DNA of 64,000 nt from Luteibacter pinisoli (GCF_006385595.1 NZ_CP041046.1:4355001-4419000), one strand, 5' to 3'; counted from the stretch's first letter, positions 8,551 to 17,578 are shown. Notes: generated by a model from the letters alone, not told the origin. A program made the numbers and translations.

Positions 8551-9758
8551 GAGCGAAGTCCCTGGCTAGCAAGAAAGCGGTGCGCCACGTGCGTCAGCAG
8601 CTGGCGCGCCAGCTCGGTTTTCGCCACACGCGGCAGGGCCACGTCGCCGTCGGCCCAGAACAGGTGCAGGGCGTTGTCGGCCACTTCGAATCCCCGGCCC
8701 TCGCCCACCTCGTTGGCCGCGATCATGTCCAGGCCCTTCCGCGCGAGCTTGTCGCGGGCGTAGCCGGCCACGTCACGGGTTTCGGCGGCAAAGCCGACCA
8801 GGAACGGACGGCGGGGGAGCGCGGCCAGCGCGCCGATGATGTCGGGGTTTTCGGTCAGCTCAAGGCGCAGCGGCTCGCCGCCGGCCTTCTTCAGCTTGTG
8901 CCCGGCCGTTTCGCTGGGGCGGTAGTCGCCCACCGCCGCCGCACCGATATAGATGTCGGCGCCCTCGGTCGCGGCCAACACGGCATCGTGCATCTGCCGC
9001 GCGCTGCGGACGTCCACCCGGTTCACGCCGGGCGGCGTCGGCAGCGACACCGGGCCGGCGATCAGGGTCACGTCGGCGCCGGCATCGCGCGCGGCGGCGG
9101 CCACGGCGAAGCCCATCCGGCCGGAGCTGCGGTTGCCGATGAAGCGCACCGGGTCGATGTCTTCGTACGTCGGGCCCGCACTGACCACCACGCGACGGCC
9201 ACGCAGCGGCTGCTCGCCGAACGACGCCACCATGATGTCGCGCAGTTCATGCGGCTCGAGCATGCGCCCGGAGCCGATGTCGCCGCAGGCCTGGTCGCCA
9301 TCGGCCGGCCCCAGCACCTGCACCCCGCGCACGCGCAGCGTGCCGATGTTGGCCTGCACGGCCAGGTTCGCCCACATCTGCTGGTTCATGGCCGGGGCCA
9401 CGTACACCGGGGCGGCGGTGGCGAGCACCACGGTGGAAAGAAGGTCGTTGGCGAAGCCATGCGCCAGCCGCGCGATGGTATCGGCGCTGGCCGGTGCGAT
9501 CAGCACGCGCTCGGCCCATTTCGCCAGTTCGATATGACCCATGGCCGCTTCGCCCGCCTCGTCCCACAGGCTCACCCGCACCGGCTGGCCGGACAGCGCC
9601 TGGAAGGTGGTCGGGGTGACGAAATGGGTGGCGCCCTCGGTCATGACGATGCGCACGTCGGCGTCGAGGTCGCGCAAGCGGCGGACCAGCTCGCAGACCT
9701 TGTAGGCAGCGATGCCGCCGGTGACGCCAATCAGGATGCGACGCTCGCGGAGAGTCAT
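8547..9758 (-). CDS. coaBC: Bifunctional phosphopantothenoylcysteine decarboxylase/phosphopantothenate-cysteine ligase
   Basis: Two-domain coenzyme A biosynthesis enzyme. The N-terminal CoaC flavoprotein shows 'ILIGVTGGIAAYKVCELVRRL' in overlapping pieces, the active-site His in 'GATHFVTPTTF', and 'PAMNQQMW'. The C-terminal CoaB part shows 'VVSAGPTYEDIDPVRFIGNRSSG' in pieces and 'AAVGDYRP'. The start is placed at ATG 9758 (about 403 residues); an in-frame ATG at 9773 is a possible alternative, and neither has a clear ribosome site. Divergent from radC. Confidence 0.95.
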   Translation of the reverse strand: MTLRERRILIGVTGGIAAYKVCELVRRLRDLDADVRIVMTEGATHFVTPTTFQALSGQPVRVSLWDEAGEAAMGHIELAKWAERVLIAPASADTIARLAHGFANDLLSTVVLATAAPVYVAPAMNQQMWANLAVQANIGTLRVRGVQVLGPADGDQACGDIGSGRMLEPHELRDIMVASFGEQPLRGRRVVVSAGPTYEDIDPVRFIGNRSSGRMGFAVAAAARDAGADVTLIAGPVSLPTPPGVNRVDVRSARQMHDAVLAATEGADIYIGAAAVGDYRPSETAGHKLKKAGGEPLRLELTENPDIIGALAALPRRPFLVGFAAETRDVAGYARDKLARKGLDMIAANEVGEGRGFEVADNALHLFWADGDVALPRVAKTELARQLLTHVAHRFLASQGLRS

Positions 9759-9927
9759 GACAGGGCAAGGCATGGCGGCAGGACGCGTTAGCTTAACGGA
9801 TTTCACCTACGCACCAGCGTGGGCACCGGTCAGGGCGCTTTTCGGAATCCTTCTATCGTCAGCGCCGGGCCGGCAACCTTAACGTGGGACCCCAGCCGCG
9901 AGACGGCCCCCGCAAAGGAAGCGCACG

Positions 9928-10683
9928 ATGCCACGCCAACCGTCCACCGAACCCCGACCCAAGCCCCGGGCCCGCGATGCCGCCCCTTCCGAAGCGGCCT
10001 GGTCCAACCCCATCCCCGCGTGGCCGCTCCGCGAGCGCCCCCGCGAACGCCTGCTCGCGCAGGGGCCGGCCGCCCTGTCCGACGCCGAGCTCCTCGCGGT
10101 GTTGCTGGGCAACGGCAGCCGCGGCGTCGACGCCGTGGCCACCGGGCGGGCGCTGCTCAGCGGTGCGGGAAGCCTCAGCCGCCTGCTGGGTGGCGTGGCC
10201 GAGCTGCCGCCCGTCCCCGGCGTCGGCCCGGTCAAGCGCGCCCGGCTCGTTGCCGCGATCGAGCTGGCCCGCCGCTCCCTGGAGGAAGGCCTGGAGGCGC
10301 TGCCCTGCATCACCAGTGTCGAGGAGTGCTTCGCCTTCCTGAAGGCGAAGCTGTGCCACCTGGAACACGAGGTCGTCGGCTGCCTGTTCCTGGACGCCCG
10401 GCAACAGGTGACGGGCTTTGAGATCCTCGGCCACGGCACGATCAACGAGGCCACGCTGCATCCCCGCGAACTGATCCGCGGCTGCCTGCGCCACCATGCG
10501 GTCAATGTCATCCTGGTGCACAACCACCCGTCCGGGGATCCCAACCCCAGCCCGGACGACCAGTCGATGACGCTCACCATGAAGGACGCCCTGGAGCTGC
10601 TTAACGTGAAGTTGCTCGACCACATCGTGGTCGGCTCGGGCGTGCCCATGTCCATGGCCGCCCTACGGATGCTTGGCGACTGA
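9928..10683 (+). CDS. radC: RadC family JAMM protein
   Basis: A 251-residue RadC/MPN+ protein. An N-terminal helix-hairpin-helix region ('LPPVPGVGPVKRARL') is followed by the C-terminal JAMM metal site 'HNHPSGDPNPSPDD' with an upstream Glu in 'FEILGHGTIN'. The first ~25 residues are basic and Pro-rich. The historical link to DNA repair is uncertain; the fold is that of a Zn-dependent hydrolase. An AAGGAA ribosome site sits before the ATG. Followed by a hairpin whose U-tract is on the other strand. Confidence 0.93.
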   Translation: MPRQPSTEPRPKPRARDAAPSEAAWSNPIPAWPLRERPRERLLAQGPAALSDAELLAVLLGNGSRGVDAVATGRALLSGAGSLSRLLGGVAELPPVPGVGPVKRARLVAAIELARRSLEEGLEALPCITSVEECFAFLKAKLCHLEHEVVGCLFLDARQQVTGFEILGHGTINEATLHPRELIRGCLRHHAVNVILVHNHPSGDPNPSPDDQSMTLTMKDALELLNVKLLDHIVVGSGVPMSMAALRMLGD

Positions 10684-10687
10684 GGCC

Positions 10688-10722
10688 AAAAAAAAGACGG
10701 CGCGAGTGCCGCTCGCGCCGTC
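10688..10722 (-). terminator. Intrinsic terminator oriented for minus-strand transcripts
   Basis: A perfect 11-bp stem (10696-10706 with 10712-10722, loop TGCCG) is preceded on the plus strand by eight A residues (10688-10695). On the minus strand this reads as a GC-rich hairpin followed by U8. No T-tract follows the stem on the plus strand, so it is not a good terminator for radC; it would stop transcripts entering from the radC-argS spacer on the minus strand. Confidence 0.7.
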
Positions 10723-11134
10723 CTGGGTCACCTACGTCGAGGGAGGGGCTTCGATAACCCGTGCGTGCCTTGGGCCGGGGAGACACCGGGCACAAAAAAA
10801 GTGTGACAGGGCGCGATGACAGGCCTGTGACGTGCCGGTTCCGGGTATGTGGCGCACTTGCAAATTCCGACTTATGCACATCGGACGTTTTTCGCAGTTG
10901 GCCGTCACAGCTGTTGTCCCGGCGCAGGTCAGCGTGCCAAGTGCATGATTCTTGGGGATTTGACTTGTTACGCATCGATGTCACGGCAGCGCGCGACCGG
11001 CGAAGGGTGGCGGCGTGGCGTATTGCCCACAGAGTTATCCACAGGCTGTGGGCTTCACCGGGGCGCCTCTGGCGGCAGGCCGCGTAGCCCCTTTCTGCTA
11101 GGATTACCGGTTCCATCTCCGTGTCGCGAAGCCC
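10723..11134. other. radC-argS intergenic region with two DnaA-box 9-mers
   Basis: About 410 bases with no convincing gene. It contains two sequences matching the DnaA-box consensus TTATNCACA: TTATGCACA at 10872-10880 and TTATCCACA at 11035-11043. The second lies inside an inverted repeat CCCACAG (11026-11032) / CTGTGGG (11045-11051). A 10-base palindrome ACAGGCCTGT is at 10819-10828. The part around 10850-10985 is visibly less GC-rich than the flanking genes. It must hold the argS promoter, but no clear -35/-10 pair was found. Confidence 0.55.
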
Positions 11135-12823
11135 GTGAAACAAGAGCTCAAACAACTCGTCCTGCAGGCCATCGGCGCGCTGCGGGAGTCCGGCAAACTG
11201 CCGTCCGACTTCGTGGCCCCGACGTTCGTCATCGAGCGCACGCGCAGCCGTGAGCACGGCGATTTCGCGACCAACGCCGCCATGATGATGGCCAAGGCCG
11301 CCGGCCGGAAGCCGCTCGACATCGCCACCGACCTGGTCGAGGCCCTCACGGCCTCCCCGCTGGTGGGCAAGGTCGAGATCGCCGGCCCGGGCTTCATCAA
11401 CTTCTTCCTGGCGCCCGCGGCGTTCCACGCCGAGATCGACCGCGCCCTGGCCGAAACCGACCGCTACGGCCATAACCGCGATGGCGGTGGCCGCACGGCG
11501 GGCGTCGAGTACGTGTCGGCCAACCCGACCGGCCCCCTGCACGTAGGCCACGGCCGCGCGGCGGCCATCGGCGACAGCATCGGCCGCCTGCTCCACGCCA
11601 CCGGCTACAAGGTGTTCCGCGAGTTCTATTACAACGACGCGGGCGTGCAGATCGCCAACCTGGCCCTGTCCACCCAGTGCCGCGCCAAGGGCATCGCCCC
11701 GGACGAGGCTGGCTGGCCGGAATCCGGCTACCGCGGCGATTACATCGCCGAAGTCGCCCGCGCGTTCCTGGCGAAGGAATCCGTCGAGGCCGATGGCGAA
11801 ACCGTCACCGCGTCCGGCAACGCCGACGACCTGGACGACGTGCGCCGCTTCGCCGTGGCCTACCTGCGCCGCGAGCAGGATCTCGACCTGAAGGCCTTCG
11901 GCGTCTCGTTCGACACCTACTACCTCGAGTCCTCGCTCTACAGCGAAGGCAAGGTGGAAGAGACGGTGCGCGAGCTGGTGGCCCATGGCCACACCTACGA
12001 GGAAGGCGGCGCACTGTGGCTGCGCTCCACGGATTTCGGTGACGACAAGGACCGCGTCATGCGCAAGTCCGACGGCACCTACACCTACTTCCTGCCGGAC
12101 GTCGCCTACCACCGCACCAAGTGGCAGCGCGGCTACGAGCGCGCCATCACCGAGCTGGGCAGCGACCACCACGGCTCGCTGGCGCGCGTGAAGGCCGGCC
12201 TGCAGGCGCTCGACGCCGGCATCCCGAAGAACTGGCCCGAATACGTGCTGCACCAGATGGTGACGGTGATGCGCGGCGGCGAAGAGGTGAAGATCTCCAA
12301 GCGCGCCGGCTCCTACGTCACCCTGCGCGACCTGATCGACGAAGCCGGCCGTGACGCCACGCGCTACTTCCTCATCGCGCGCAAGGCCGACTCGCAGCTG
12401 GTGTTCGACATCGACCTGGCCCGCTCGCAGAGCAACGACAACCCGGTCTACTACATCCAGTACGCCCATGCCCGCGCCTGCCGCGTGTTCCGCGAACTGG
12501 CCGACCGTGGCCTGTCCACGGACCGCGGCAACGGCCTGGCGAAGCTGCCCCTGCTCGATACCGAGCACGAGCAGGCGCTGATGGTGGAACTGTCGCGCTA
12601 CCCGGAAGTGGTCGAAGCCGCCGGCATCAATCTGGAACCGCACCTGATCGCGCAATACCTGCGCGAACTCGCGGGCGCCCTGCACAGCTACTATCACGAG
12701 CACAAATGGATCGTGGACGACGCCGACCTGCGCGACGCCCGCCTCACCCTGGTCGCGGCGACGCAACAGGTACTCAGGAACGGTCTGGATCTGCTGGGCA
12801 TCAGCGCCCCGGAGAGCATGTAA
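11135..12823 (+). CDS. argS: Arginyl-tRNA synthetase
   Basis: Class I aminoacyl-tRNA synthetase charging tRNA-Arg, 562 residues. The N-terminal additional domain ('EHGDFATNAAM') is followed by the HIGH-type motif in 'GPLHVGHGRAAAIGD', the catalytic block 'SDHHGSLARVKAGL', a KMSK-equivalent in 'ISKRAGSYVTLRDLIDE', and the C-terminal anticodon-binding DALR domain. The start is GTG at 11135. The downstream SPOR gene begins at the next base after the stop, so the two are translated from one message. Confidence 0.97.
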   Translation: MKQELKQLVLQAIGALRESGKLPSDFVAPTFVIERTRSREHGDFATNAAMMMAKAAGRKPLDIATDLVEALTASPLVGKVEIAGPGFINFFLAPAAFHAEIDRALAETDRYGHNRDGGGRTAGVEYVSANPTGPLHVGHGRAAAIGDSIGRLLHATGYKVFREFYYNDAGVQIANLALSTQCRAKGIAPDEAGWPESGYRGDYIAEVARAFLAKESVEADGETVTASGNADDLDDVRRFAVAYLRREQDLDLKAFGVSFDTYYLESSLYSEGKVEETVRELVAHGHTYEEGGALWLRSTDFGDDKDRVMRKSDGTYTYFLPDVAYHRTKWQRGYERAITELGSDHHGSLARVKAGLQALDAGIPKNWPEYVLHQMVTVMRGGEEVKISKRAGSYVTLRDLIDEAGRDATRYFLIARKADSQLVFDIDLARSQSNDNPVYYIQYAHARACRVFRELADRGLSTDRGNGLAKLPLLDTEHEQALMVELSRYPEVVEAAGINLEPHLIAQYLRELAGALHSYYHEHKWIVDDADLRDARLTLVAATQQVLRNGLDLLGISAPESM

Positions 12824-13585
12824 ATGGCAACACGCAAGAAGCCCAAGGGCCGCCAGGCCGTACGCAACAGCTCCGGCGGCATGCCGGGCTGGGGCTGGGC
12901 CCTGATCGGCATCATGGCCGGTGCGCTGCTGATGGCCTTCGCCATGCGCGGCAGCTTCATGCCGATGAAGAAGGACGGCCCCGAGCCGAACCCGCAGGCC
13001 ACCGCGCAGAAGGCCAGCGAGCCGGGCGTGGCTGACACGGCCGAGCCGGAGAAGCCGCGCAAGCCGTCGTACGACTTCTATTCGGTGCTTTCCGAGAAGG
13101 AAGTGCGCATTCCGGATGCGGAGATCCACGCCCAGGCCAAGGCCGAGGCGCAGCAGACCCAGCAGCAGACCGCCGCGCAGCAACAGCAGGCCCAGGCCGC
13201 GCAGGCTGCCCAGCAGGCTGCCGCGGCCGCCGCCGCGACCCAGCAGCAGAAGGAACAGGTCAGCGCCGCCACGGCGAACCTGCCGAAGGCCACGACGCAG
13301 ACGGTCACCGCCACGCCCGCGCAGGCCGCACCGGCCGCGCCTTCGGGCACGCCGGGTTACCTCTTGCAGGTCGGTGCGTTCCCCAGCGCGGCGGATGCCG
13401 AATCGCTGAAGGCGAAGCTCGCGCTGCAGGGTTTCATCGCCAACGTGCAGCCGGTGAAGGTCGGCGCGCAGACGTATAACCGCGTCCGCCTCGGGCCGTT
13501 CAAGTCGGCCACCGAGCTGGAAAGCACCCAGCAGCGGCTGCAGTCGGCCGGCATCAAGGCCATCGCGCTGAAAGAAGGCGGTTAA
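12824..13585 (+). CDS. FtsN-like SPOR-domain protein
   Basis: A 253-residue bitopic protein. A basic cytoplasmic N-terminus ('MATRKKPKGRQAVRN') and one membrane segment (about 24-42) are followed by a long Gln/Ala-rich periplasmic linker (about 95-165). The C-terminal SPOR domain ('GYLLQVGAFPSAADAESLK...' then 'YNRVRLGPFKS') spans about 178-253. SPOR domains bind denuded glycan strands at the septum, so a role in late cell division like FtsN is likely. It starts immediately after the argS stop and ends at a strong terminator. Confidence 0.9.
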   Translation: MATRKKPKGRQAVRNSSGGMPGWGWALIGIMAGALLMAFAMRGSFMPMKKDGPEPNPQATAQKASEPGVADTAEPEKPRKPSYDFYSVLSEKEVRIPDAEIHAQAKAEAQQTQQQTAAQQQQAQAAQAAQQAAAAAAATQQQKEQVSAATANLPKATTQTVTATPAQAAPAAPSGTPGYLLQVGAFPSAADAESLKAKLALQGFIANVQPVKVGAQTYNRVRLGPFKSATELESTQQRLQSAGIKAIALKEGG

Positions 13586-13590
13586 AAAAA

Positions 13591-13614
13591 GGCCCCGCGA
13601 GGGGCCTTTTTTTT
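13591..13614. terminator. Bidirectional intrinsic terminator
   Basis: GGCCCC-GCGA-GGGGCC stem-loop (13591-13606) with seven A residues before it and eight T residues after it. It can stop both the plus-strand argS-SPOR transcript and the minus-strand speA-dehydrogenase transcript, which converge here. Confidence 0.93.
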
Positions 13615-13616
13615 CG

Positions 13617-14477
13617 TCAGCTCTTCCGCTTCAGGCGGATCAGCGCGGAGATGTCGTCGTCGCCGTAGCCTTCGGACATCAGCTGGGCGAAATCCGCCAG
13701 CGACTGTTCGATGATCGTCCGGTCCGTGCCGGCGTCCGTGGCGATGCCGCGGACGATGCCCAGGTCCTTATGCAGCAGCGCCAGCTTGAAGCCCACCGAG
13801 AACTCGTTGCGCAGCATGGTGGCGCCGCGCTTCTCGAGGAACCAGTTGCCGGCCGCGCCCGCGCCCAGCGTGGGAATCAGGCGATCCGCTTCCAGGCCCA
13901 GCGCTTCACCCAGCGCCAGCCCTTCGGTCACCGCATGGGCGATGCCGGCGACCAGCACCTGGTTCACCGCCTTCGTCGCCTGGCCGCTGCCGACCGGGCC
14001 CATGTGGGTGATGCGCACGCCATAGGCGTCGAGCACCGGACGGGCCTTCTCCAGCGTGGCCTCGTCACCGCCGACCATCACCGAGAGCTTGCCGTTCTTC
14101 GCGCCTTCGACACCACCGGACACCGGCGCGTCGAGGAACAGGCCGCCGGCGTCGCCGATGATGCGTGCCGCCTTCTTCGCCGTGTCCGGCGAGACGGTGG
14201 AGTGATCGACCACCACGGCGCCCTTCTTCAGCGAAGGCGCCAGCGCCTCGACCACGCCGATGACGTCGGCATCCGCGCTCACGCACAGGGCGATGACATC
14301 GCAGGTCGAGGCGATGGTGGCGAGGTCCGGCGCCTGCACGCCCAGTTCCTGCGCCAACGCATCGGCGCGCGACTGCGTGCGGTTGCCCACGGCAGCCAGC
14401 AGGCCCTTGGCATGGAGGTGCCCGGCCATGGGCGCACCCATCGCGCCCAGTCCGATAAACGCCGCTTTCAGAGTCAT
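13617..14477 (-). CDS. NAD(P)-binding 3-hydroxyisobutyrate/6-phosphogluconate dehydrogenase family protein
   Basis: A 286-residue beta-hydroxyacid dehydrogenase. The Rossmann signature is 'AFIGLGAMGAPMAGHL', the substrate-binding block 'DAPVSGGVEGAKNGKLSVMVGG', and the catalytic Lys lies in 'GSGQATKAVNQ'. Substrate could be 3-hydroxyisobutyrate, tartronate semialdehyde or succinic semialdehyde (GLYR-type); sequence alone does not decide. Its ATG overlaps the speA stop (ATGA), so it is translationally coupled to arginine decarboxylase. A semialdehyde reductase working on products of polyamine or putrescine catabolism is conceivable, but that is inference. Confidence 0.9.
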   Translation of the reverse strand: MTLKAAFIGLGAMGAPMAGHLHAKGLLAAVGNRTQSRADALAQELGVQAPDLATIASTCDVIALCVSADADVIGVVEALAPSLKKGAVVVDHSTVSPDTAKKAARIIGDAGGLFLDAPVSGGVEGAKNGKLSVMVGGDEATLEKARPVLDAYGVRITHMGPVGSGQATKAVNQVLVAGIAHAVTEGLALGEALGLEADRLIPTLGAGAAGNWFLEKRGATMLRNEFSVGFKLALLHKDLGIVRGIATDAGTDRTIIEQSLADFAQLMSEGYGDDDISALIRLKRKS

Positions 14478-16360
14478 CGCGTGGTCTCCGCGAGATAGGT
14501 GTAGCCGGTGAGGCCCTTGTCGAGCGACGCGGCAAGTTCATCCGCCAGCGCGCCGCCGATGCCCGCGGCCTGGATGCGCTCGGCGTAGGTCTGGCGCAGC
14601 GCCTTCACGTCGTAGCCCACGTAGTCGAGCATCAGGTCCGTCGTGTCACCACGGCGGATGTGCGCGAACTCGTAGCCGGACGCGGTGGCGCGCACGTTCA
14701 CGGCATCCGTGTCACCGAACAGGTTGTGAATGTCGCCCAGGGTCTCCTGGTACGCGCCGACCATGAAGATGCCCAGGCGGTACGACTCACCCTCGTTCAG
14801 CGAATGCAGCGGCAGGCTCACGTCCACGCCCTCCGCATCCACGTAATGGTCGATGCGCCCATCCGAATCGCAGGTGAGGTCCGCGATGACGCCGCGACGG
14901 GTGGGTTCTTCGTCGAGGCGATTGATCGGCACGATCGGGAAGATCTGGTCGATCGCCCAGATGTCCGGCACCGATTCAAAGACCGAGAAATTCACGAAGT
15001 ACTTGTCGACCAGCTTCTCGTCCAGGTCGTCCAGCGCCTGGCGATGCGCGCGCTCGGCGGGCAGCAGGCGCGGGCGCACGGCGTTGGCGATGGCGTAGAA
15101 CAGGTCGTCCAGCGTGGCGCGGTCGCGCAGGTCCAGCTGGCCCAGCGCGTACAGCGCCTGGCCTTCGGCGAAGTGATGCTGCGCCTCGTGGAACAGTTCC
15201 AGCGGCGGGCGATCGTCCAGCTCGGCGTGGGTTTCACGCAGGTGGCGCAGCACCGACGGCTCCTCCGCGCGCGGCGGGACGATGGCGCCGGTCGGCACCT
15301 CTTCCACTTCGCTCACGTTCACCACCATCACCGCGTGGTGCGCCGTCATGGCGCGGCCCGACTCGGTGAAGATGATCGGCGCCGGCATGCCGTGCTCGGC
15401 CACGGCCTCGGCCAGCGGCTGGACGATGCTGGCGGCGTACTGGCCCAGGCTGTAGTTGATCGAGTTGAAGCTGCGCGAACGGGTGCCTTCGTAATCCACG
15501 CCCAGGCCGCCACCGACGTCCACCACATCGATGGGCACGCCCAGGCGGTGCAGCTCGATGAAGTAACGCACGGCTTCGCGCATGCCCGCGGCGATGTCGC
15601 GCACGTTGGAGATCTGCGAGCCCATGTGGAAGTGCTGCAGGCGCAGGGTGTGCTTCAGGCCCGCGGCGTCCAGGCGGTCAATCAGCTCCAGCACCTGGCC
15701 GGGGCTGAGGCCGAACTTGCCCTTGTCGCCACCGGTGTTCTGCCACTTGCCGGCGCCGATGGAGGCCAGGCGCACGCGCACGCCGAGCAGCGGCTCCACG
15801 TCCAGCGCCTTCGCCTCGGCCAGCACGTGGTCCAGCTCGGAAAGCTTCTCCACCACGATGTGCACGCGCAGGCCGAGCTTGCGGCCGATCAGCGCCAGGC
15901 GCACGTATTCGCGGTCCTTGTAACCGTTGCAGACCACCATGCTGCCTGGGCGGGCATAGGCCAGCACGGCCATGAGCTCGGGCTTCGAGCCGGCTTCCAG
16001 GCCGAAGCCTTCCTCGCCGGCGGCGACCAGCTCGCTGACCACGCCGCGCTGCTGGTTCACCTTGATCGGATAGATGGCCGTGTACGAGCCGGCGTAGTCG
16101 GCATCGTCGATGGCCTTGGCGAACGCTTCGCGCAGGCGGCGCAGGCGGTCGGCCAGGATATCGGGGAAGCGGATGAGCAACGGCAGGCGCAGGCCTTCGG
16201 CCTTGGCCTGGTCGACGATGGCCGGCAGGTCGAGGGCCGGGCCCTCGTCGCCGCGCGGGCGCATCTGCAGGTGGCCGTCGGCGGCCACGTCGACGTAGCC
16301 GTTGCTCCAGTGGGGGATCGCGTAGGTCAGCTTGGCGCGATCGATGGTCCAGTTCGCCAT
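14474..16360 (-). CDS. speA: Biosynthetic arginine decarboxylase
   Basis: PLP-dependent fold-III enzyme converting arginine to agmatine, the first step of putrescine synthesis. 'AIYPIKVNQQRGVV' carries the PLP lysine, 'EAGSKPELMAVLAY' and 'HFHMGSQISNVRDI' are core barrel motifs, and 'VDVGGGLGVDYEGTRS' binds the PLP phosphate. The start is ATG 16360 (628 residues, normal for SpeA), with GGAGAA as ribosome site 10 bases upstream; the frame extends to 16501 without family similarity. It faces speE across a shared promoter region and is followed by an overlapping dehydrogenase gene. Confidence 0.96.
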   Translation of the reverse strand: MANWTIDRAKLTYAIPHWSNGYVDVAADGHLQMRPRGDEGPALDLPAIVDQAKAEGLRLPLLIRFPDILADRLRRLREAFAKAIDDADYAGSYTAIYPIKVNQQRGVVSELVAAGEEGFGLEAGSKPELMAVLAYARPGSMVVCNGYKDREYVRLALIGRKLGLRVHIVVEKLSELDHVLAEAKALDVEPLLGVRVRLASIGAGKWQNTGGDKGKFGLSPGQVLELIDRLDAAGLKHTLRLQHFHMGSQISNVRDIAAGMREAVRYFIELHRLGVPIDVVDVGGGLGVDYEGTRSRSFNSINYSLGQYAASIVQPLAEAVAEHGMPAPIIFTESGRAMTAHHAVMVVNVSEVEEVPTGAIVPPRAEEPSVLRHLRETHAELDDRPPLELFHEAQHHFAEGQALYALGQLDLRDRATLDDLFYAIANAVRPRLLPAERAHRQALDDLDEKLVDKYFVNFSVFESVPDIWAIDQIFPIVPINRLDEEPTRRGVIADLTCDSDGRIDHYVDAEGVDVSLPLHSLNEGESYRLGIFMVGAYQETLGDIHNLFGDTDAVNVRATASGYEFAHIRRGDTTDLMLDYVGYDVKALRQTYAERIQAAGIGGALADELAASLDKGLTGYTYLAETTR

Positions 16361-16669
16361 GGGCAGGCGTTCTCCAGGTGATGTTGTCGTGTCCCCTTGA
16401 GGGGGCGCGGAACAGTCGCAGCGGCGAACCTTGACCTGAAACGGGCCTGGACGGCCGGGAGCCTCGCACGCCGCGGGGCCAGACCAGGCGGGGCCAGCCA
16501 CCCGTCGGGGGTAGCGGCTGACCTTCTATTGTAGCGGCCCCACATGACATCCGGGTATCGGTAGGGATGGGCCTACACCGCAAGCCGGTCAGGGACTTGG
16601 CCGCTTTTTGCCCCGGAGCCGGTACAATCGTCGATTCAAACCCCCTACCCGTTTCCAGGATCACGCGTC
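16361..16669. promoter_or_regulatory. Divergent speA/speE promoter region
   Basis: A 309-base spacer between the two polyamine genes. Two TACAAT hexamers could be -10 boxes: one on the plus strand at 16623-16628, about 40 bases before the speE ATG, and one on the minus strand at 16533-16528, which would give speA a leader of about 160 bases. Neither has a convincing -35 at 17 bases. No other gene is seen here. Confidence 0.5.
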
Positions 16670-17527
16670 ATGTCGCAGCAGCAACTCAGCTGGTTTACCG
16701 AAGCCCACCAGGCTTCGGGCTCTTCCATCGGTTTCCGCGTCGAGCGCCTGCTGCACGCCGAGAAGACCGAGTTCCAGACGATCGAGATCTACCAGACCAC
16801 CGATTGGGGCAACCTGATGGTGATCGACGGCTGCGTCATGCTCACCGGCCGTGACAACTTCCTGTACCACGAAATGATGACCCACCCGGCGCTGTTCACC
16901 CACGCCCGCGCCAAGCGCGTCGTGGTCATCGGCGGCGGCGATTGCGGCACGCTGCGCGAGGTGCTCAAGCACGAGGAAGTCGAGAAGGCCACCCAGGTGG
17001 AAATCGACGAGCGCGTCACCCGCCTGGCCGAGGAGTACTTCCCGGAGCTGTGCGATTCGAACAACGACCCGCGCGCCGAGCTGCTCTTCATCGACGGCAT
17101 CAAGTACATGGCCGAAGCCGAGCCGGAATCGATCGACCTGGTCATCGTCGACTCGACCGACCCGGTGGGCCCGGCCGAAGGCCTGTTCAACGCCGCCTTC
17201 TACGCCAGCTGCTTCAAGGCCCTGCGCCACGGCGGCATCCTGGTCCAGCAGTCGGAATCGCCGATCGCCCACATCGAGCTGATCAAGTCGATGCGCTCGG
17301 CCATGCGTACCGCCGGCTTCAAGGCCGTGCGCACGCTGCCCTTCCCGCAGCCGTGCTACCCCACCGGCTGGTGGAGCTGCACCATGGCCCGCAAGGATGG
17401 CGACCTGTCCGGCTTCCGCGAGCGCGGCGCCATCAGCAAGGGCTTCCCGACCAAGTACTATAACGCTGACATCCACAAGGGCGCCCTCGCCCAGCCGGAA
17501 TTCATGCGCGAGGCGTTGGGCGAATAA
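16670..17527 (+). CDS. speE: Spermidine synthase (polyamine aminopropyltransferase)
   Basis: A 285-residue SpeE that transfers aminopropyl from decarboxylated SAM to putrescine. The SAM-binding motif is 'VVVIGGGDCGTLREVLKH', the acidic substrate residues are in 'IVDSTDPVGPAEGLF', and the gatekeeping N-terminal block is 'MVIDGCVMLTGRDNFLYHEMM'. Divergent from speA, so both ends of the pathway are controlled from the same spacer. It ends before a strong terminator. Confidence 0.96.
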   Translation: MSQQQLSWFTEAHQASGSSIGFRVERLLHAEKTEFQTIEIYQTTDWGNLMVIDGCVMLTGRDNFLYHEMMTHPALFTHARAKRVVVIGGGDCGTLREVLKHEEVEKATQVEIDERVTRLAEEYFPELCDSNNDPRAELLFIDGIKYMAEAEPESIDLVIVDSTDPVGPAEGLFNAAFYASCFKALRHGGILVQQSESPIAHIELIKSMRSAMRTAGFKAVRTLPFPQPCYPTGWWSCTMARKDGDLSGFRERGAISKGFPTKYYNADIHKGALAQPEFMREALGE

Positions 17528-17552
17528 AGAACGTCGACGACGAACGAAAAAA

Positions 17553-17578
17553 GGGCGCCCTTGGGCGCCCTTTTTTTT
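17553..17578. terminator. Bidirectional intrinsic terminator
   Basis: Two copies of the self-complementary octamer GGGCGCCC (17553-17560 and 17563-17570) form the stem, with an A-tract upstream and T8 downstream. It serves speE on the plus strand and the convergent secreted-protein gene on the minus strand, whose stop codon lies in the T-tract. Confidence 0.92.

Noticed and set aside
10819..10828. Palindrome ACAGGCCTGT as an operator
   Set aside because: A single 10-base palindrome in GC-rich DNA is common; no second copy or regulator links to it.
10601..13183. An 860-codon open frame antisense to argS and the radC-argS spacer
   Set aside because: It is the mirror of argS codon bias; argS has all family motifs and the antisense product has no recognisable domain.
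14660..16381. A 573-codon open frame antisense to speA
   Set aside because: Shadow frame of an intact arginine decarboxylase; His/Gln/Arg-rich composition.
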